Source: Bacteroides sp.
GTDB taxonomy: Bacteria; Bacteroidota; Bacteroidia; Bacteroidales; Bacteroidaceae
Assembly (NCBI GenBank): GCA_021204375.1
Contig: JAJPZL010000444.1
Span: 1-10,494, forward strand
Length of the DNA stretch: 10,494 bases
Direction of reading: 5' to 3'
Shown: positions 1 through 7,306 of the stretch, in pieces
Layout: each line of letters begins with the position of its first letter
Position numbering within the stretch: the stretch's first letter is position 1
Notes under the pieces: generated by a model
Databases searched by the model: none
What the model saw: only the letters and a program-made list of their open reading frames with translations
Told to the model about the DNA's origin: nothing
Made by a program: the position numbers and the translations under genes

Positions 1-197
1 CTCTTTCACCGATCTCTATTTTACTAAATACATATTCTTCCCTCTTACATTTTCCTCTTCTTATTATACAGTGATTCTTCGGATAAGTAATCCGTGATAA
101 ATACTTTAAAACAAAGTAAGGTATAAATTGTATTCCCCAGGTTCCTGCCACCTGAACAATATCCGGTTGTTATAGGTTTCTCTTGCTGAAGTAGGCT

Positions 198-205
198 TAT
201 CTTTG
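198..205 (+). promoter_or_regulatory. Bacteroides-type -7 promoter element before the recombinase gene
   Basis: TATCTTTG matches the Bacteroides -7 consensus TAnnTTTG exactly. Transcription would start a few bases downstream, leaving a leader of roughly 25-30 nt before the ATG at 239. That leader is A-rich (AAATAAAAAACAAT), as is usual for Bacteroidales translation initiation regions. No clear -33 TTTG is present at the usual distance; the nearest candidates are TTTC at 177-180 and TTG at 167-169. The call rests on the -7 match and its position. Confidence 0.5.
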
Positions 206-238
206 CCCCTGGTTAAGAGTAACTAAATAAAAAACAAT

Positions 239-850
239 ATGACAACAGTTTATTTTGTTTTCCGTCCTTCCCGGGGACGGAAAGAGTCGGCGGGAAGCGT
301 TTTTATACGCTTTATACACCGTAGGAGAACCTGGACGATCACAGTTGCCAAAAGTATAATGCTTTCGGAATGGGACAGCCGGGAACAATGCGTTGTAATA
401 CCTCCGGGTGATAACGAGCGAATAAATTATCTGAAAGATATATCCAAAAAACTTGCATCCCGCCGGGCTGTAATTAAGGCCATTATAGACGACCTGGATA
501 AGCAGAGACACTATACCGTAGACGAGGTTATAGAAAAATATACCATGACCTGTGAGAATGGTACCATATTAAGTTATACTGAAAACCTTGCCAAAGAACT
601 GGAACGCAATAACCAGGCAAGAACGGCCGATGTCTACCGTACCTGCGTTTATGGATTTCTGAAATTCACGGGTAACCGTAACTTCAAACTCACCCATATA
701 AATAATAGTATCATCAAGCAGTTTGAAAGCGACCTAAAAGGACGCGGGAAAGCTTCTAATACCATTTCCTATTACATGCGTAATCTACGGGCTATCTATA
801 ATAAAGCAATCCAGGATAGACGGATCAGAGAAAAAAACCGAAACCATTAG
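239..850 (+). pseudogene. Tyrosine site-specific recombinase, N-terminal half (frameshifted)
   Basis: This is the first half of a phage-integrase-type tyrosine recombinase of the kind common in Bacteroidetes, which bind and recombine short inverted sites. Residues 1-65 form the N-terminal arm-like domain, with MTTVYFVFRPSRGRKE followed by an SEWD motif near residue 43. Residues about 105-200 form the core-binding SAM-like domain, including NTISYYMRNLRAIYNKAI. The ATG at 239 fits because an A-rich leader and a -7 element precede it. The frame ends at TAG 848-850 just where the linker should lead into the catalytic domain. Restoring one A in 831-843 continues into KPLDGVFTGLHKTIKRS in the next frame. 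The repaired gene (239-1647) would encode about 469 residues. The disruption may be a true mutation or a homopolymer sequencing error. Confidence 0.85.
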
Positions 851-867
851 ACGGAGTATTCACCGGT

Positions 868-1647
868 TTGCACAAAACGATCAAACGTTCGATGAACACA
901 AGGGAACTTGAAAAGTTCTTTGCCCTGGATCTTGCCCGGAAACTGGCCGGATCAGAGCCGGGTACCAAAGAACATGAACGGTATCGGCAGTTATACAAAG
1001 CGTGGCGGCTCTTCTTTTTCTGTTTCTATGCTCAGGGTCTTTGTTTTGTCGATCTCTCTTACCTTAAAGAAGAGAATATACGCTGCGGTGTCCTTACTTA
1101 TTACCGGCGAAAGACCGGGCAGCTTATTGATATCAAAGTAACCGAAGATATGCGGTATATTATCGAATCTTTCCGGGATGAGACCTGCGGTTCGCCCTAT
1201 TTATTTCCTATCATAACTCTTCCTGGTGTAAACGAGCGTACACAATATAGCAGTGCACTCAGAGCCCAGAACCGCCGGTTGCAGGAACTCTCTGAAATGG
1301 CAGGCCTAGAACGTAAAGTCACTACCCATGTAGTAAGGCATACTTATACAACCTTGCTGAAGCGGAACCATTTGCCGGTAAGTGTGATCAGCCAGAGCCT
1401 GGGGCATACCACTGAAAAGACCACGGCCATCTATCTGGATTCGCTGGACCGCAGTGTGATCGAGCGTGTCAATGAAAAAGTGACGGCACCTTATCGGCTT
1501 ATTTCCCGGAGCGGGCCAAAAGTTGAAACAGATTATGGAAAAAGAATTGTCGATCTGCTGCAATCCCATGTAATAGACAGCGATAAAGCTCAGATGGTTT
1601 ATCCGCTTCTACAAGGAATATTCCGGATGATCGATATACATATTTGA
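868..1647 (+). pseudogene. Tyrosine site-specific recombinase, catalytic half (frameshifted from the gene start)
   Basis: This is the catalytic domain of the recombinase that begins at 239. The C-terminal active-site residues are visible: the HxxRH box (HVVRHTYTT, H at 1327 and R at 1336), the second histidine in LGHTTEKTT (CAT at 1405), and the nucleophilic tyrosine in AIYLDSLD (TAT at 1432). The beta-strand lysine lies in RRKTGQ. The first catalytic arginine region reads FYAQGLCFVDL, with Q where many Bacteroides recombinases have R; IntDOT-type enzymes are also known to be nonstandard here. The domain begins upstream of 868 in this frame (KPLDGVF from 841) and 868 is only a TTG, so this half is unlikely to be an independent gene. 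It ends with a tail of about 60 residues after the tyrosine. Its likely substrates are the inverted sites at 1724-1748 and 2938-2962, which is inferred from proximity. Confidence 0.85.
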
Positions 1648-1689
1648 TTGGAAAGCACGAGGAAAACGCAATCGAAAAAGAAAAAATTA

Positions 1690-1697
1690 TACCTTTG
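1690..1697 (+). promoter_or_regulatory. Bacteroides-type -7 element just outside the left inversion site
   Basis: TACCTTTG is an exact match to TAnnTTTG, in the typical context ATTATACCTTTGCCG. It lies 43 bp after the recombinase stop and 27 bp before the left inverted site, reading into the segment. In the present orientation it points at the antisense strand of araC. After inversion it would sit upstream of araC in sense. No good -33 element is seen at the usual spacing (about 1665-1672), so strength is uncertain. Confidence 0.5.
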
Positions 1698-1723
1698 CCG
1701 TAAATAAAGCTGACAGATATTTC

Positions 1724-1748
1724 TGCCGACACTTTAAGAGTGTCGGAC
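1724..1748. repeat. Left inverted recombination site (candidate)
   Basis: The core is a near-palindrome at 1726-1746, with arms CCGACACT and AGTGTCGG around the asymmetric 5-bp spacer TTAAG. This is the architecture of a tyrosine-recombinase crossover site. Its reverse complement shares the 19-base string CCGACACTCTTAAAGTGTC with the copy at 2938-2962. On the plus strand the hairpin is followed by ACTTTT, so it could also act as a weak terminator for the recombinase transcript. Both roles are inferred from sequence shape and position. Confidence 0.75.
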
Positions 1749-1821
1749 TTTTGGGAAATGACAAAAAGATCCGAAGACAAAATTAGAGTATTTCTTCGCT
1801 CTTTGTCTCCGAAAATCCAGT

Positions 1822-2691
1822 CTATTTTTTCGAAATAACCATCTTTCCTTTGTGTTTTCTTATTTCTCCCGGAGATCTACCGAAATTATTCCTGCAAAAA
1901 TCGCTGAAAAGCCCCTGCGTGGAGAACAAATATTTTTCAGCAAGCACCTTCAATGGATCACGTCCAACGGTCAGATCATACCATATAGCCTCCTTTCTTT
2001 TGTTGGCCAGCCAGCGACCGGCATTCTCCCCAAAAACCGATTTGAATTTGCGGGTGAACGCAGATTCGGAGCAGTTCATAAATTCAGCTAACTGCCTTAC
2101 CGAACGGAATCTCCGCCAGTTAGTTATAATCTTGTTGGAGAATTCCCGCTCTTCATCACCCAGCAGACTAAAGAAACGTTTTATCTCCATTCGCTCGTAA
2201 TAGGCCCGGATCAGGTAGTACATCTCCTCGATCTTGGTGAGCAGATAATACTTACACCGCATTCCATCCTGGTAGAAAATTCTGAAATTAGTAAGATAAA
2301 GCAATAACCGGGGATGTATCTCCATGATGCCCGGTGGCGTTCGTAGTATTTCGTCGTTATAGGGTTTGCCTTCCGTTTTATCAAAACACTCACATAACTC
2401 GATCAGATGTTCAGTATAGATAATTACTACCTGGCATGGTTCCGTTGCCCTCAGGCTTAACCGGATATTGGGTGAGACATACAGCATATTTCTCCCATGA
2501 ACCGGACCGGGCTTTTTATCTTCCAACCCATATTTGACTTTACCTGAAACCAGGAACAGGATCCGGTGGTAAAACATTTCCACGGAAATAGTAATCCCTT
2601 TTCCGAATTCGGTGAAACTCACCCGTGGCAGCTCTTTGTCGTCATGACTCAAACAGGACAGACGTGTGTTTGTGTACAATGATGAGTACAT
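1822..2691 (-). CDS. AraC-family transcriptional regulator
   Basis: This intact 289-residue protein belongs to the AraC/XylS class of DNA-binding activators. Residues about 20-170 form an effector or cupin-like N-terminal region typical of Bacteroidales AraC proteins, with no recognisable ligand motif. The C-terminal domain carries two helix-turn-helix units: the first at about 198-219 (VRQLAEFMNCSESAFTRKF), the second at about 246-270 (VLAEKYLFSTQGLFSDFC), followed by the family's GRSPGEIRK signature. The ATG at 2691 has AAGGA three bases upstream. The gene is divergent from the pilus genes, 540 bp from their first start codon, and lies wholly between the two inverted sites. The pilus genes are its most likely target, and self-regulation is possible; both are inferred from position. 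No perfect -7 element was found upstream; one-mismatch candidates lie at 2772-2779 and 2787-2794 on the minus strand. Confidence 0.9.
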   Translation of the reverse strand: MYSSLYTNTRLSCLSHDDKELPRVSFTEFGKGITISVEMFYHRILFLVSGKVKYGLEDKKPGPVHGRNMLYVSPNIRLSLRATEPCQVVIIYTEHLIELCECFDKTEGKPYNDEILRTPPGIMEIHPRLLLYLTNFRIFYQDGMRCKYYLLTKIEEMYYLIRAYYERMEIKRFFSLLGDEEREFSNKIITNWRRFRSVRQLAEFMNCSESAFTRKFKSVFGENAGRWLANKRKEAIWYDLTVGRDPLKVLAEKYLFSTQGLFSDFCRNNFGRSPGEIRKHKGKMVISKK

Positions 2692-2908
2692 AAATCCTTG
2701 TTCTATAAAATGTTAGTAAAAATGTTATCGCAATGTTTACGACCCTGTTGAGAGCCTCTTTTTTTACTCTTCAAATTAACAGCCGACAAATCAATGGATT
2801 ACATCTTCTAAAACATTCTTTCCGGACCGTTACTATTACCCTTCCGTTCAGGCACACCGGAAAAGGGCTATTTGCATAAACAGCCTGTTGTATGTAATTG
2901 GTTAGTAT

Positions 2909-2927
2909 AAAGACTATTAAAGTCTTT
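2909..2927. repeat. Palindrome with 5-bp spacer beside the right inversion site
   Basis: Perfect arms AAAGACT and AGTCTTT flank the spacer ATTAA. The layout and centre (ACT-nTTAA-AGT) resemble the recombination sites (ACT-CTTAA-AGT), and its centre is 32 bp from the centre of the right site. It could be an accessory recombinase-binding site, a regulator operator, or a weak AU-rich terminator (TTTTGT follows on the plus strand). Confidence 0.45.
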
Positions 2928-2937
2928 TGTCTATTCC

Positions 2938-2962
2938 TGCCGACACTCTTAAAGTGTCAGAC
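2938..2962. repeat. Right inverted recombination site (candidate)
   Basis: Arms CCGACACT and AGTGTCAG (2940-2960) surround the spacer CTTAA, which is the reverse complement of the left site's TTAAG. Nineteen contiguous bases match the reverse complement of the left site; the only arm difference is one G-to-A in the outer right arm. The site lies 270 bp before the first pilus gene. Confidence 0.75.
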
Positions 2963-3231
2963 AATAAAATAAGAACTGATTTTCAGCAAATGCTATGACC
3001 AAAAAGTTCTGATCCTTATCTGTAGTACAATAATAGGAAAAAAACAGGAAATAAGAGAATTGTCTGTGCAGCAGTTGAATGATACCGGTATAGTGAAAGC
3101 CATACAACACCTCTCCGTACTCCGGAGTGAACGTTAGGATAATATCCGGACAGGAATATATAATAAGGTAAAGGAAAGTGGAAAAAATGATAGAGAATAT
3201 GAATCAAGTTTTAACATTAAAATTTTAAAAG

Positions 3232-4703
3232 ATGAAATTAAGAACAATGATGGTCGCCGCTCTTGCGGCTCTTATGCTTGCCTCCTGCTCGAAGGACGAA
3301 GAAAATGGAGACGGTCAGGAAGTCGTTACGGGCGAAGAATCCCGGGTAGGGCTTATTTTTCGGTTCCTAAAAGTATTAGCAGTGTAAGCTCCTGTGCGGA
3401 TATAGCCGCCACAACGGACGAAAGCAGCGTAGCTAACCTGAGTGTCTATATTTTCAATGCTACGGGTACAGGGATCACAGGTAACAATACCTTCCTGACT
3501 TTCAATACCGACTTTTCTTACAACAGTACGGATGATGTGTATGAATTGGATAATCCGATCAAATCGCTGGCGGCAAAGGCAGATATTTATGTGGTGGTGA
3601 ACCACCCCAACTTTATATCCGGTCCTTTATACAGCACCAAGTCCCAGCTTATGGCAGCTATCGAGAATATCTCTACTATGTCGGTTGACGGTGAATTCAC
3701 TATGGTAGCTCTCACAGAAGGTGAGCAACTCAAAGAGTACGATACCAGCGATCCTACTACCACTACCGAGGTAACCCTGTCGGCCGGTCGTGTAGTATCC
3801 AAAGTTGTAGCAACTTCTGTAGATGAAACCTACCAGACTGAATGGAAAGATGCCGGCGATGTCACTTATAATACATTAACTTATACGATCACAGAGTTCA
3901 ATGTATATCAGGAAGCCATCAAGAGCTATGTGGTAGGCCGCAACCAGACACTCAGCCCGTTCGACACTTCCGCCTTCAGCCCCTATGCCACCAGTGTGGA
4001 GAAAGCGAATAAAGAAGTAGAGGTCAATGTAGACTATACCATTGCGAACCCGGACCAGCTCAATGCGATCGATAAGTTCTACATTGGCGAGAATATTCCG
4101 GCTTCGGGTAGCACCCTGAACGAGAACACCACATACGTAATGATCGCTACCAAAGTTAAAATGACCCATTTTGCAAAATGGAACACCACTACCCAAAGTG
4201 TAGATTGGGAAGATATTGCCGGATATACCTATACCGACGATGACGACCTCTATGTGGTGAACTACAACGGTATCTCCTATGTTACCAATACAGAAGCCGA
4301 TGCCATTGAAATAGCGCAGGAGCTCGGAACCTCTTCCACAGCTCTTACCTATTATACCTATCCCGAAAGCTATGTTCACTTCCAGGTATTCCTGAACGGG
4401 CTCAACCAAAACAGTAGTGCCGGTAAAAATACCTACAGTGTAGACCGTAACCAGCTCATCCATGTGAAAGTTACCGACCTGACAGATAAGAACGGTTATT
4501 TCCCCGGCTATCCGGGTGGCGATGGCGACGGTACACCGGGCAATCATGGTCCCGATAAACCCATCGATCCGAACGATGGGGGAGGAAAGAACCCGGATCC
4601 CAAAGAGCCCGGTCAAAAAGTAGATCCCGAAGACTCCATGCTCGACATATTGATCGAGATACTGGGTTGGGATTATGCCGAGAACGAAGTGGAACTCTCC
4701 TGA
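3232..4703 (+). pseudogene. Fimbrillin-like lipoprotein, probable major stalk subunit (one frameshift)
   Basis: The protein starts MKLRTMMVAALAALMLASC, a lipoprotein signal peptide with lipobox LASC and Cys19. A short acidic linker and the beginning of the first beta-strand (ESRVGLIF) follow, then the frame shifts and ends at TAA. Adding one T to the T5 run at 3356-3360 continues as FSVPKSISSVSSCADIAATT and runs to TGA at 4701, giving 490 residues; the base count then divides exactly by three. The body is typical of type V pilins, with NLSVYIFNATG as a core strand. A Gly/Pro/Asp-rich loop at about 420-460 (FPGYPGGDGDGTPG) precedes the closing strand ILGWDYAENEVEL. In known type V pilins this region takes part in donor-strand exchange after export and proteolysis. 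It is the first gene of the set, followed by a terminator, which suits the abundant stalk subunit. Without the repair, only a short secreted peptide and a leaderless C-terminal piece could be made. Confidence 0.8.
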
Positions 4704-4710
4704 TATCTAT

Positions 4711-4739
4711 AAAACCCCTGCCCGCCGGGCAGGGATTTT
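4711..4739 (+). terminator. Intrinsic terminator between fimbrillin and anchor genes
   Basis: Eight GC-rich pairs (CCCTGCCC with GGGCAGGG, loop GCC) are extended, past one mismatch, by AAAA/TTTT on the outside, giving a hairpin with a T-tract. It starts 8 bp after the fimbrillin stop. It would limit readthrough to the anchor and minor subunits. No exact promoter was found in the 61 bp between it and the next start, so partial readthrough is the likely source of downstream expression. Confidence 0.75.
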
Positions 4740-4768
4740 ACCTACCCATATAAAAGAATCAATGATCC

Positions 4769-4785
4769 TGCCGGGCTGACCGGCA
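4769..4785 (+). other. Small hairpin in the leader of the anchor gene
   Basis: TGCCGG and CCGGCA form a 6-bp stem with loop GCTGA, ending 15 bp before the ATG at 4801. It follows the terminator closely. It could influence translation of the anchor or be a remnant of a second terminator; it lacks a T-tract. Function is not known. Confidence 0.35.
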
Positions 4786-4800
4786 AAACTCTATAAGACC

Positions 4801-5739
4801 ATGAGTAAACTTTACCTCATCTCCCTGCTGATACTTACACTGGCCGTTCCAACGGTCCTGCAATCCTGCATCAAGGAGAACCTGGACGATTGTCCGGTTG
4901 AGGAAGTACACGCCGTAAGGCTTGTGGTTGTAACCCATGACGATGAAGCCCTGAGCTGCACCCGGGGCACACAAACCATTGAGAACGTATACATCTATGT
5001 TTTCGACGATGAGTACCGTTATTATAAGTTATGGAGCGGCGGTGCTTATACATACGGACAACCTTACCAGGCGGATATCGACCTTGATCCCGGAACTTAC
5101 CAATTTGTGGTATGGACCAATCAGGGAGATACTTATAACAACGCCCTGGCCACTTACGGCTTTGACGATCCGGCCGACCAGATGATCGTCTCTTTCAATT
5201 ATCCCTCCGACGGCATTGTAACCTACGACCTGCCCGACCTCCATCACGGCATGCTTCAGGATGTCCGGGTCGTTCCCAACGAAGAGAACCAGTTTACCAT
5301 TACTATAAAACCAGATACCTACCGGCTTAATTTCACCGTTGAGGGCCTCACTCCCGACAGTAACCATTACAGCTTTAGCATAACAGACAACAACTCGCAC
5401 TATACCTACGACAACACCATTGTAGAGGGCATGGACGAGTTCACCTATCTTCGCACTACTACTTTTACTAACGGTCAGCTCTCAGCTTCGATGAATGTGT
5501 TGCGGCTTACAGGCGACCGCTCTCTACAGTTCAGTTTTTCCAATATCCTGACAGGAGAAATCTTATATTCGGACAATCTGATCGCCATGATCCAAAACGC
5601 ATATACAGGAGCGGGACTCCTTGCAGACTTCGAAAATATTTTCGAGTACGATATCCAGATCAGATTTGGTAGCTCCCTGCTCGACGTTACTATATCCGTG
5701 AACGGATGGGGATACAGCGGCAATGAAACGGAACTTTAG
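4801..5739 (+). CDS. FimB/Mfa2-family fimbrial anchor lipoprotein
   Basis: This intact 312-residue protein belongs to the FimB/Mfa2 family, which anchors type V pili in the outer membrane and limits fibre length in Porphyromonas gingivalis. The signal peptide MSKLYLISLLILTLAVPT leads to the lipobox LQSC with Cys23. The family's characteristic cysteine motif, CIKENLDDCP, begins at that residue. Two beta-sandwich-like parts follow: about 38-150 (VRLVVVTHDD, NVYIYVFDDE, GTYQFVVWTNQGD) and about 170-312 (FTITIKPDTYRLNFTVEGL). It closes with the strand DVTISVNGWGYSGNETEL, the usual end of these proteins. It ends with TAG, showing that TAG is an ordinary stop in this genome. It follows the fimbrillin by 97 bp including a terminator and precedes the next gene by 19 bp, so those two are probably co-transcribed. 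It is the only pilus gene here with no frame lesion. Confidence 0.9.
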   Translation: MSKLYLISLLILTLAVPTVLQSCIKENLDDCPVEEVHAVRLVVVTHDDEALSCTRGTQTIENVYIYVFDDEYRYYKLWSGGAYTYGQPYQADIDLDPGTYQFVVWTNQGDTYNNALATYGFDDPADQMIVSFNYPSDGIVTYDLPDLHHGMLQDVRVVPNEENQFTITIKPDTYRLNFTVEGLTPDSNHYSFSITDNNSHYTYDNTIVEGMDEFTYLRTTTFTNGQLSASMNVLRLTGDRSLQFSFSNILTGEILYSDNLIAMIQNAYTGAGLLADFENIFEYDIQIRFGSSLLDVTISVNGWGYSGNETEL

Positions 5740-5758
5740 AATAATAATAAGGGAAACA

Positions 5759-7204
5759 ATGAAAGAAACAGTACGAATCATATTCAGCCTTTGTGCCCTG
5801 GTTTACCTCCTCTCTTCCTGTACCAAAGAGTAGATCATAACCGCAGCGGACGATACAGCAGAAGGCACACCTGTACAAATTTCACTGGCCTCTGCATCCC
5901 GCATAACCCTTGCCGATGATGCAAAAGCATACCTTGATTACCAGGTATCTACACTGCGCATAATGGGCTACACCACACAATCCGGGAGGTTAGCGTTCAA
6001 CCGCCTGGTTACACCCACCTCCGACGGTTCAAACAGTTCTGCTGCAGCAAATCTCGATATTGAATTGACAGCACAGGCAGAGATCATTACAGGAGATTTT
6101 ATCATCCTGTTTATTGCCAACGATTACATAGATCCCGATCTGGAGGCTATCCTGAACGATGACAGTAAAGTAGCGGCACTGTCTGACCTACAAGAACTTA
6201 CAGTCAGCCAGTCGGCTCTCTTATGGGACGGAGAGATCCCCATGTTTGCCAGGTATGAGAACGTCAGGGTGCTGGGGGATAATTCATTGAACGTAGACGG
6301 AACACCCATCACGGGATACTGGTCCGTGGAGATAAAACGACTCGCTGTAAGGCTCGACCTGACACTTACCCTCACCTATGCCCAGGTCCGGATGTGGGAA
6401 AATGCCGCCGGATCAAGTAGTCCTGCAGCTTACCTGCTACACGTGGATAATATTCCCGGGGAGCAATACCTGTTTCCTGAAACGGATAACAGTGGAGTTG
6501 CGCATACGTCCCGTGCCTACGAAGCCAAATGGGAAAGTTCCGGTTATCCCAACTATCCGGGGCAGATTGAACAAGACAATTCCGACAACAGTTACACCAT
6601 CACTTTTCCCCGTATCCTTCTTCCCGAATCCTGGTTTACCGATAAAAATAACGAATCCAATGCGGTAGAAATACGGATTGGACTTAGCGAAAGCGGCACG
6701 GATAAAACCGTCTCAGGCAGGATCGGCTATGACCTCACCCTCCCCGATTATACCCTGCCCCGGAATACTTACCTCACCGTAACAGCAACAGTAGTAGAAA
6801 CGGAAGAAAAGGAGGAACTATGCATGCATCTATCCGTCAACGACTGGGACGATGGCGATGTAGACGATATGACAGGCAACCGGGAACTAAAGGTTTCGGC
6901 CGTTAAGGCAGAAATAGATCAACCGGATGAGGCCGTCCGGATCTGGTTCTGGACAGATCAGCCAGAGGTGTCGATTCATACAATGACAGTAGAAGGAAAA
7001 AACACGGACGATGTTTTCTATGACCTGACAGGAAACAGTCTCGGCAATTTTTATTTTGACAATTCAACAGGTGAGGGTTGGTTCGATATAATAACCGACC
7101 TCAGTAAGCCGGAAGTAACGGCAGGAGTCAGCGGGCAGCATGGCCTTATACTGGATGCCGGAGAACTTAAACGCACGATCACGGTAACAGTAAATATACC
7201 TTAA
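5759..7204 (+). pseudogene. Fimbrillin-like minor pilus subunit lipoprotein (in-frame TAG at codon 25)
   Basis: The ATG at 5759 has AAGGG upstream and begins MKETVRIIFSLCALVYLLSSC, a lipoprotein signal with lipobox LSSC and Cys21. After CTKE an in-frame TAG (5831-5833) interrupts; the same frame then continues without a break to TAA at 7202, giving about 481 codons. The body shows fimbrillin-like features: YQVSTLRIMGYTT, GDFIILFIAND (core strand), WSVEIKRLAVRLDLTL, and LPRNTYLTVTATV leading to LSVNDWDDGDVDD. A C-terminal extra domain of about 110 residues (LKVSAVKAEIDQPDEAV to TITVTVNIP) follows. The role is probably an accessory subunit between stalk and tip, in the place held by FimC/FimD or Mfa3/Mfa4 proteins in P. 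gingivalis; the exact counterpart is not assigned. The next ATG in frame (5963) would give a protein with no signal peptide, so as read the product is not exported. A single G-to-T change (GAG to TAG) would explain the stop. Confidence 0.75.
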
Positions 7205-7214
7205 TGGGAAGAGC

Positions 7215-7228
7215 ACCGGATACCCGGT
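7215..7228 (+). other. Short hairpin between minor subunit and tip gene
   Basis: ACCGG and CCGGT form a 5-bp stem with loop ATAC in the 102-bp gap between the subunit stop (7204) and the tip start (7307). There is no T-tract directly after it. It may be a weak pause or processing site; nothing else stands out in this gap. Confidence 0.25.
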
Positions 7229-7306
7229 AAAACAAGGGTCACACTACTATTTATCCGATCCGTTGCATAACCGATGAACAAAGAGACGGAAAAAACAGAA
7301 AAATAT

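Larger units (their letters stand above)
1724..2962. other. Candidate invertible DNA segment carrying an AraC-type regulator
   Basis: This roughly 1.2-kb segment is bounded by two sites with matching arms and oppositely oriented cores (TTAAG on the left, CTTAA on the right). That is the geometry that gives inversion rather than deletion. It lies directly downstream of a tyrosine recombinase gene and upstream of a pilus locus. Tyrosine recombinases that invert DNA near surface-structure loci are known in Bacteroides. Inversion would put the regulator gene at about 1995-2864 on the plus strand, downstream of the -7 element at 1690 and in line with the pilus genes. That inversion actually happens is inferred. 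Confidence 0.65.
2692..3231. other. Intergenic region between araC and the pilus genes
   Basis: This 540-bp stretch has no convincing gene. The part up to 2937 is inside the candidate invertible segment and would be the araC leader. It contains an inverted repeat TTTCCGG/CCGGAAA (2819-2825 and 2857-2863) and a perfect 7-bp-arm palindrome at 2909-2927. The right inversion site follows at 2938-2962. From 2963 to 3231 lies the pilus leader, with CTCCGGAG (an 8-bp palindrome near 3117) and an A-rich translation start region. A weak promoter candidate is TTG near 3060 with TACCGGTA about 20 bp further on. No exact TAnnTTTG was found on the plus strand here. Confidence 0.6.

Noticed and set aside
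1..238. Attachment site or tRNA end suggested by the integrase at the left edge of the window
   Set aside because: No tRNA 3' end or long direct repeat is visible, and the enzyme's neighbours suggest a local invertase rather than an integrated element.
831..843. Programmed -1 ribosomal frameshifting at the A-run in the recombinase gene
   Set aside because: Some transposases use such slippery runs, but phage-type integrases do not usually, no stimulating stem-loop is obvious, and several other genes here carry similar homopolymer lesions.
1724..2962. The inverted sites as ends of an insertion sequence or other mobile element
   Set aside because: The enclosed gene is a regulator, not a transposase, no target-site duplication is seen, and each site is itself a near-palindrome with an oriented core, which fits site-specific inversion better.
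3016..3207. Small minus-strand open frame (63 codons) in the pilus leader
   Set aside because: Its aromatic-rich content comes from AT-rich intergenic DNA, with no start context and no family resemblance.
3876..4616. Long minus-strand open frame (246 codons) opposite the first fimbrillin gene
   Set aside because: It is a shadow of the real plus-strand gene. It has no family resemblance and no start-site context, and the plus strand has a clear pilin pattern.
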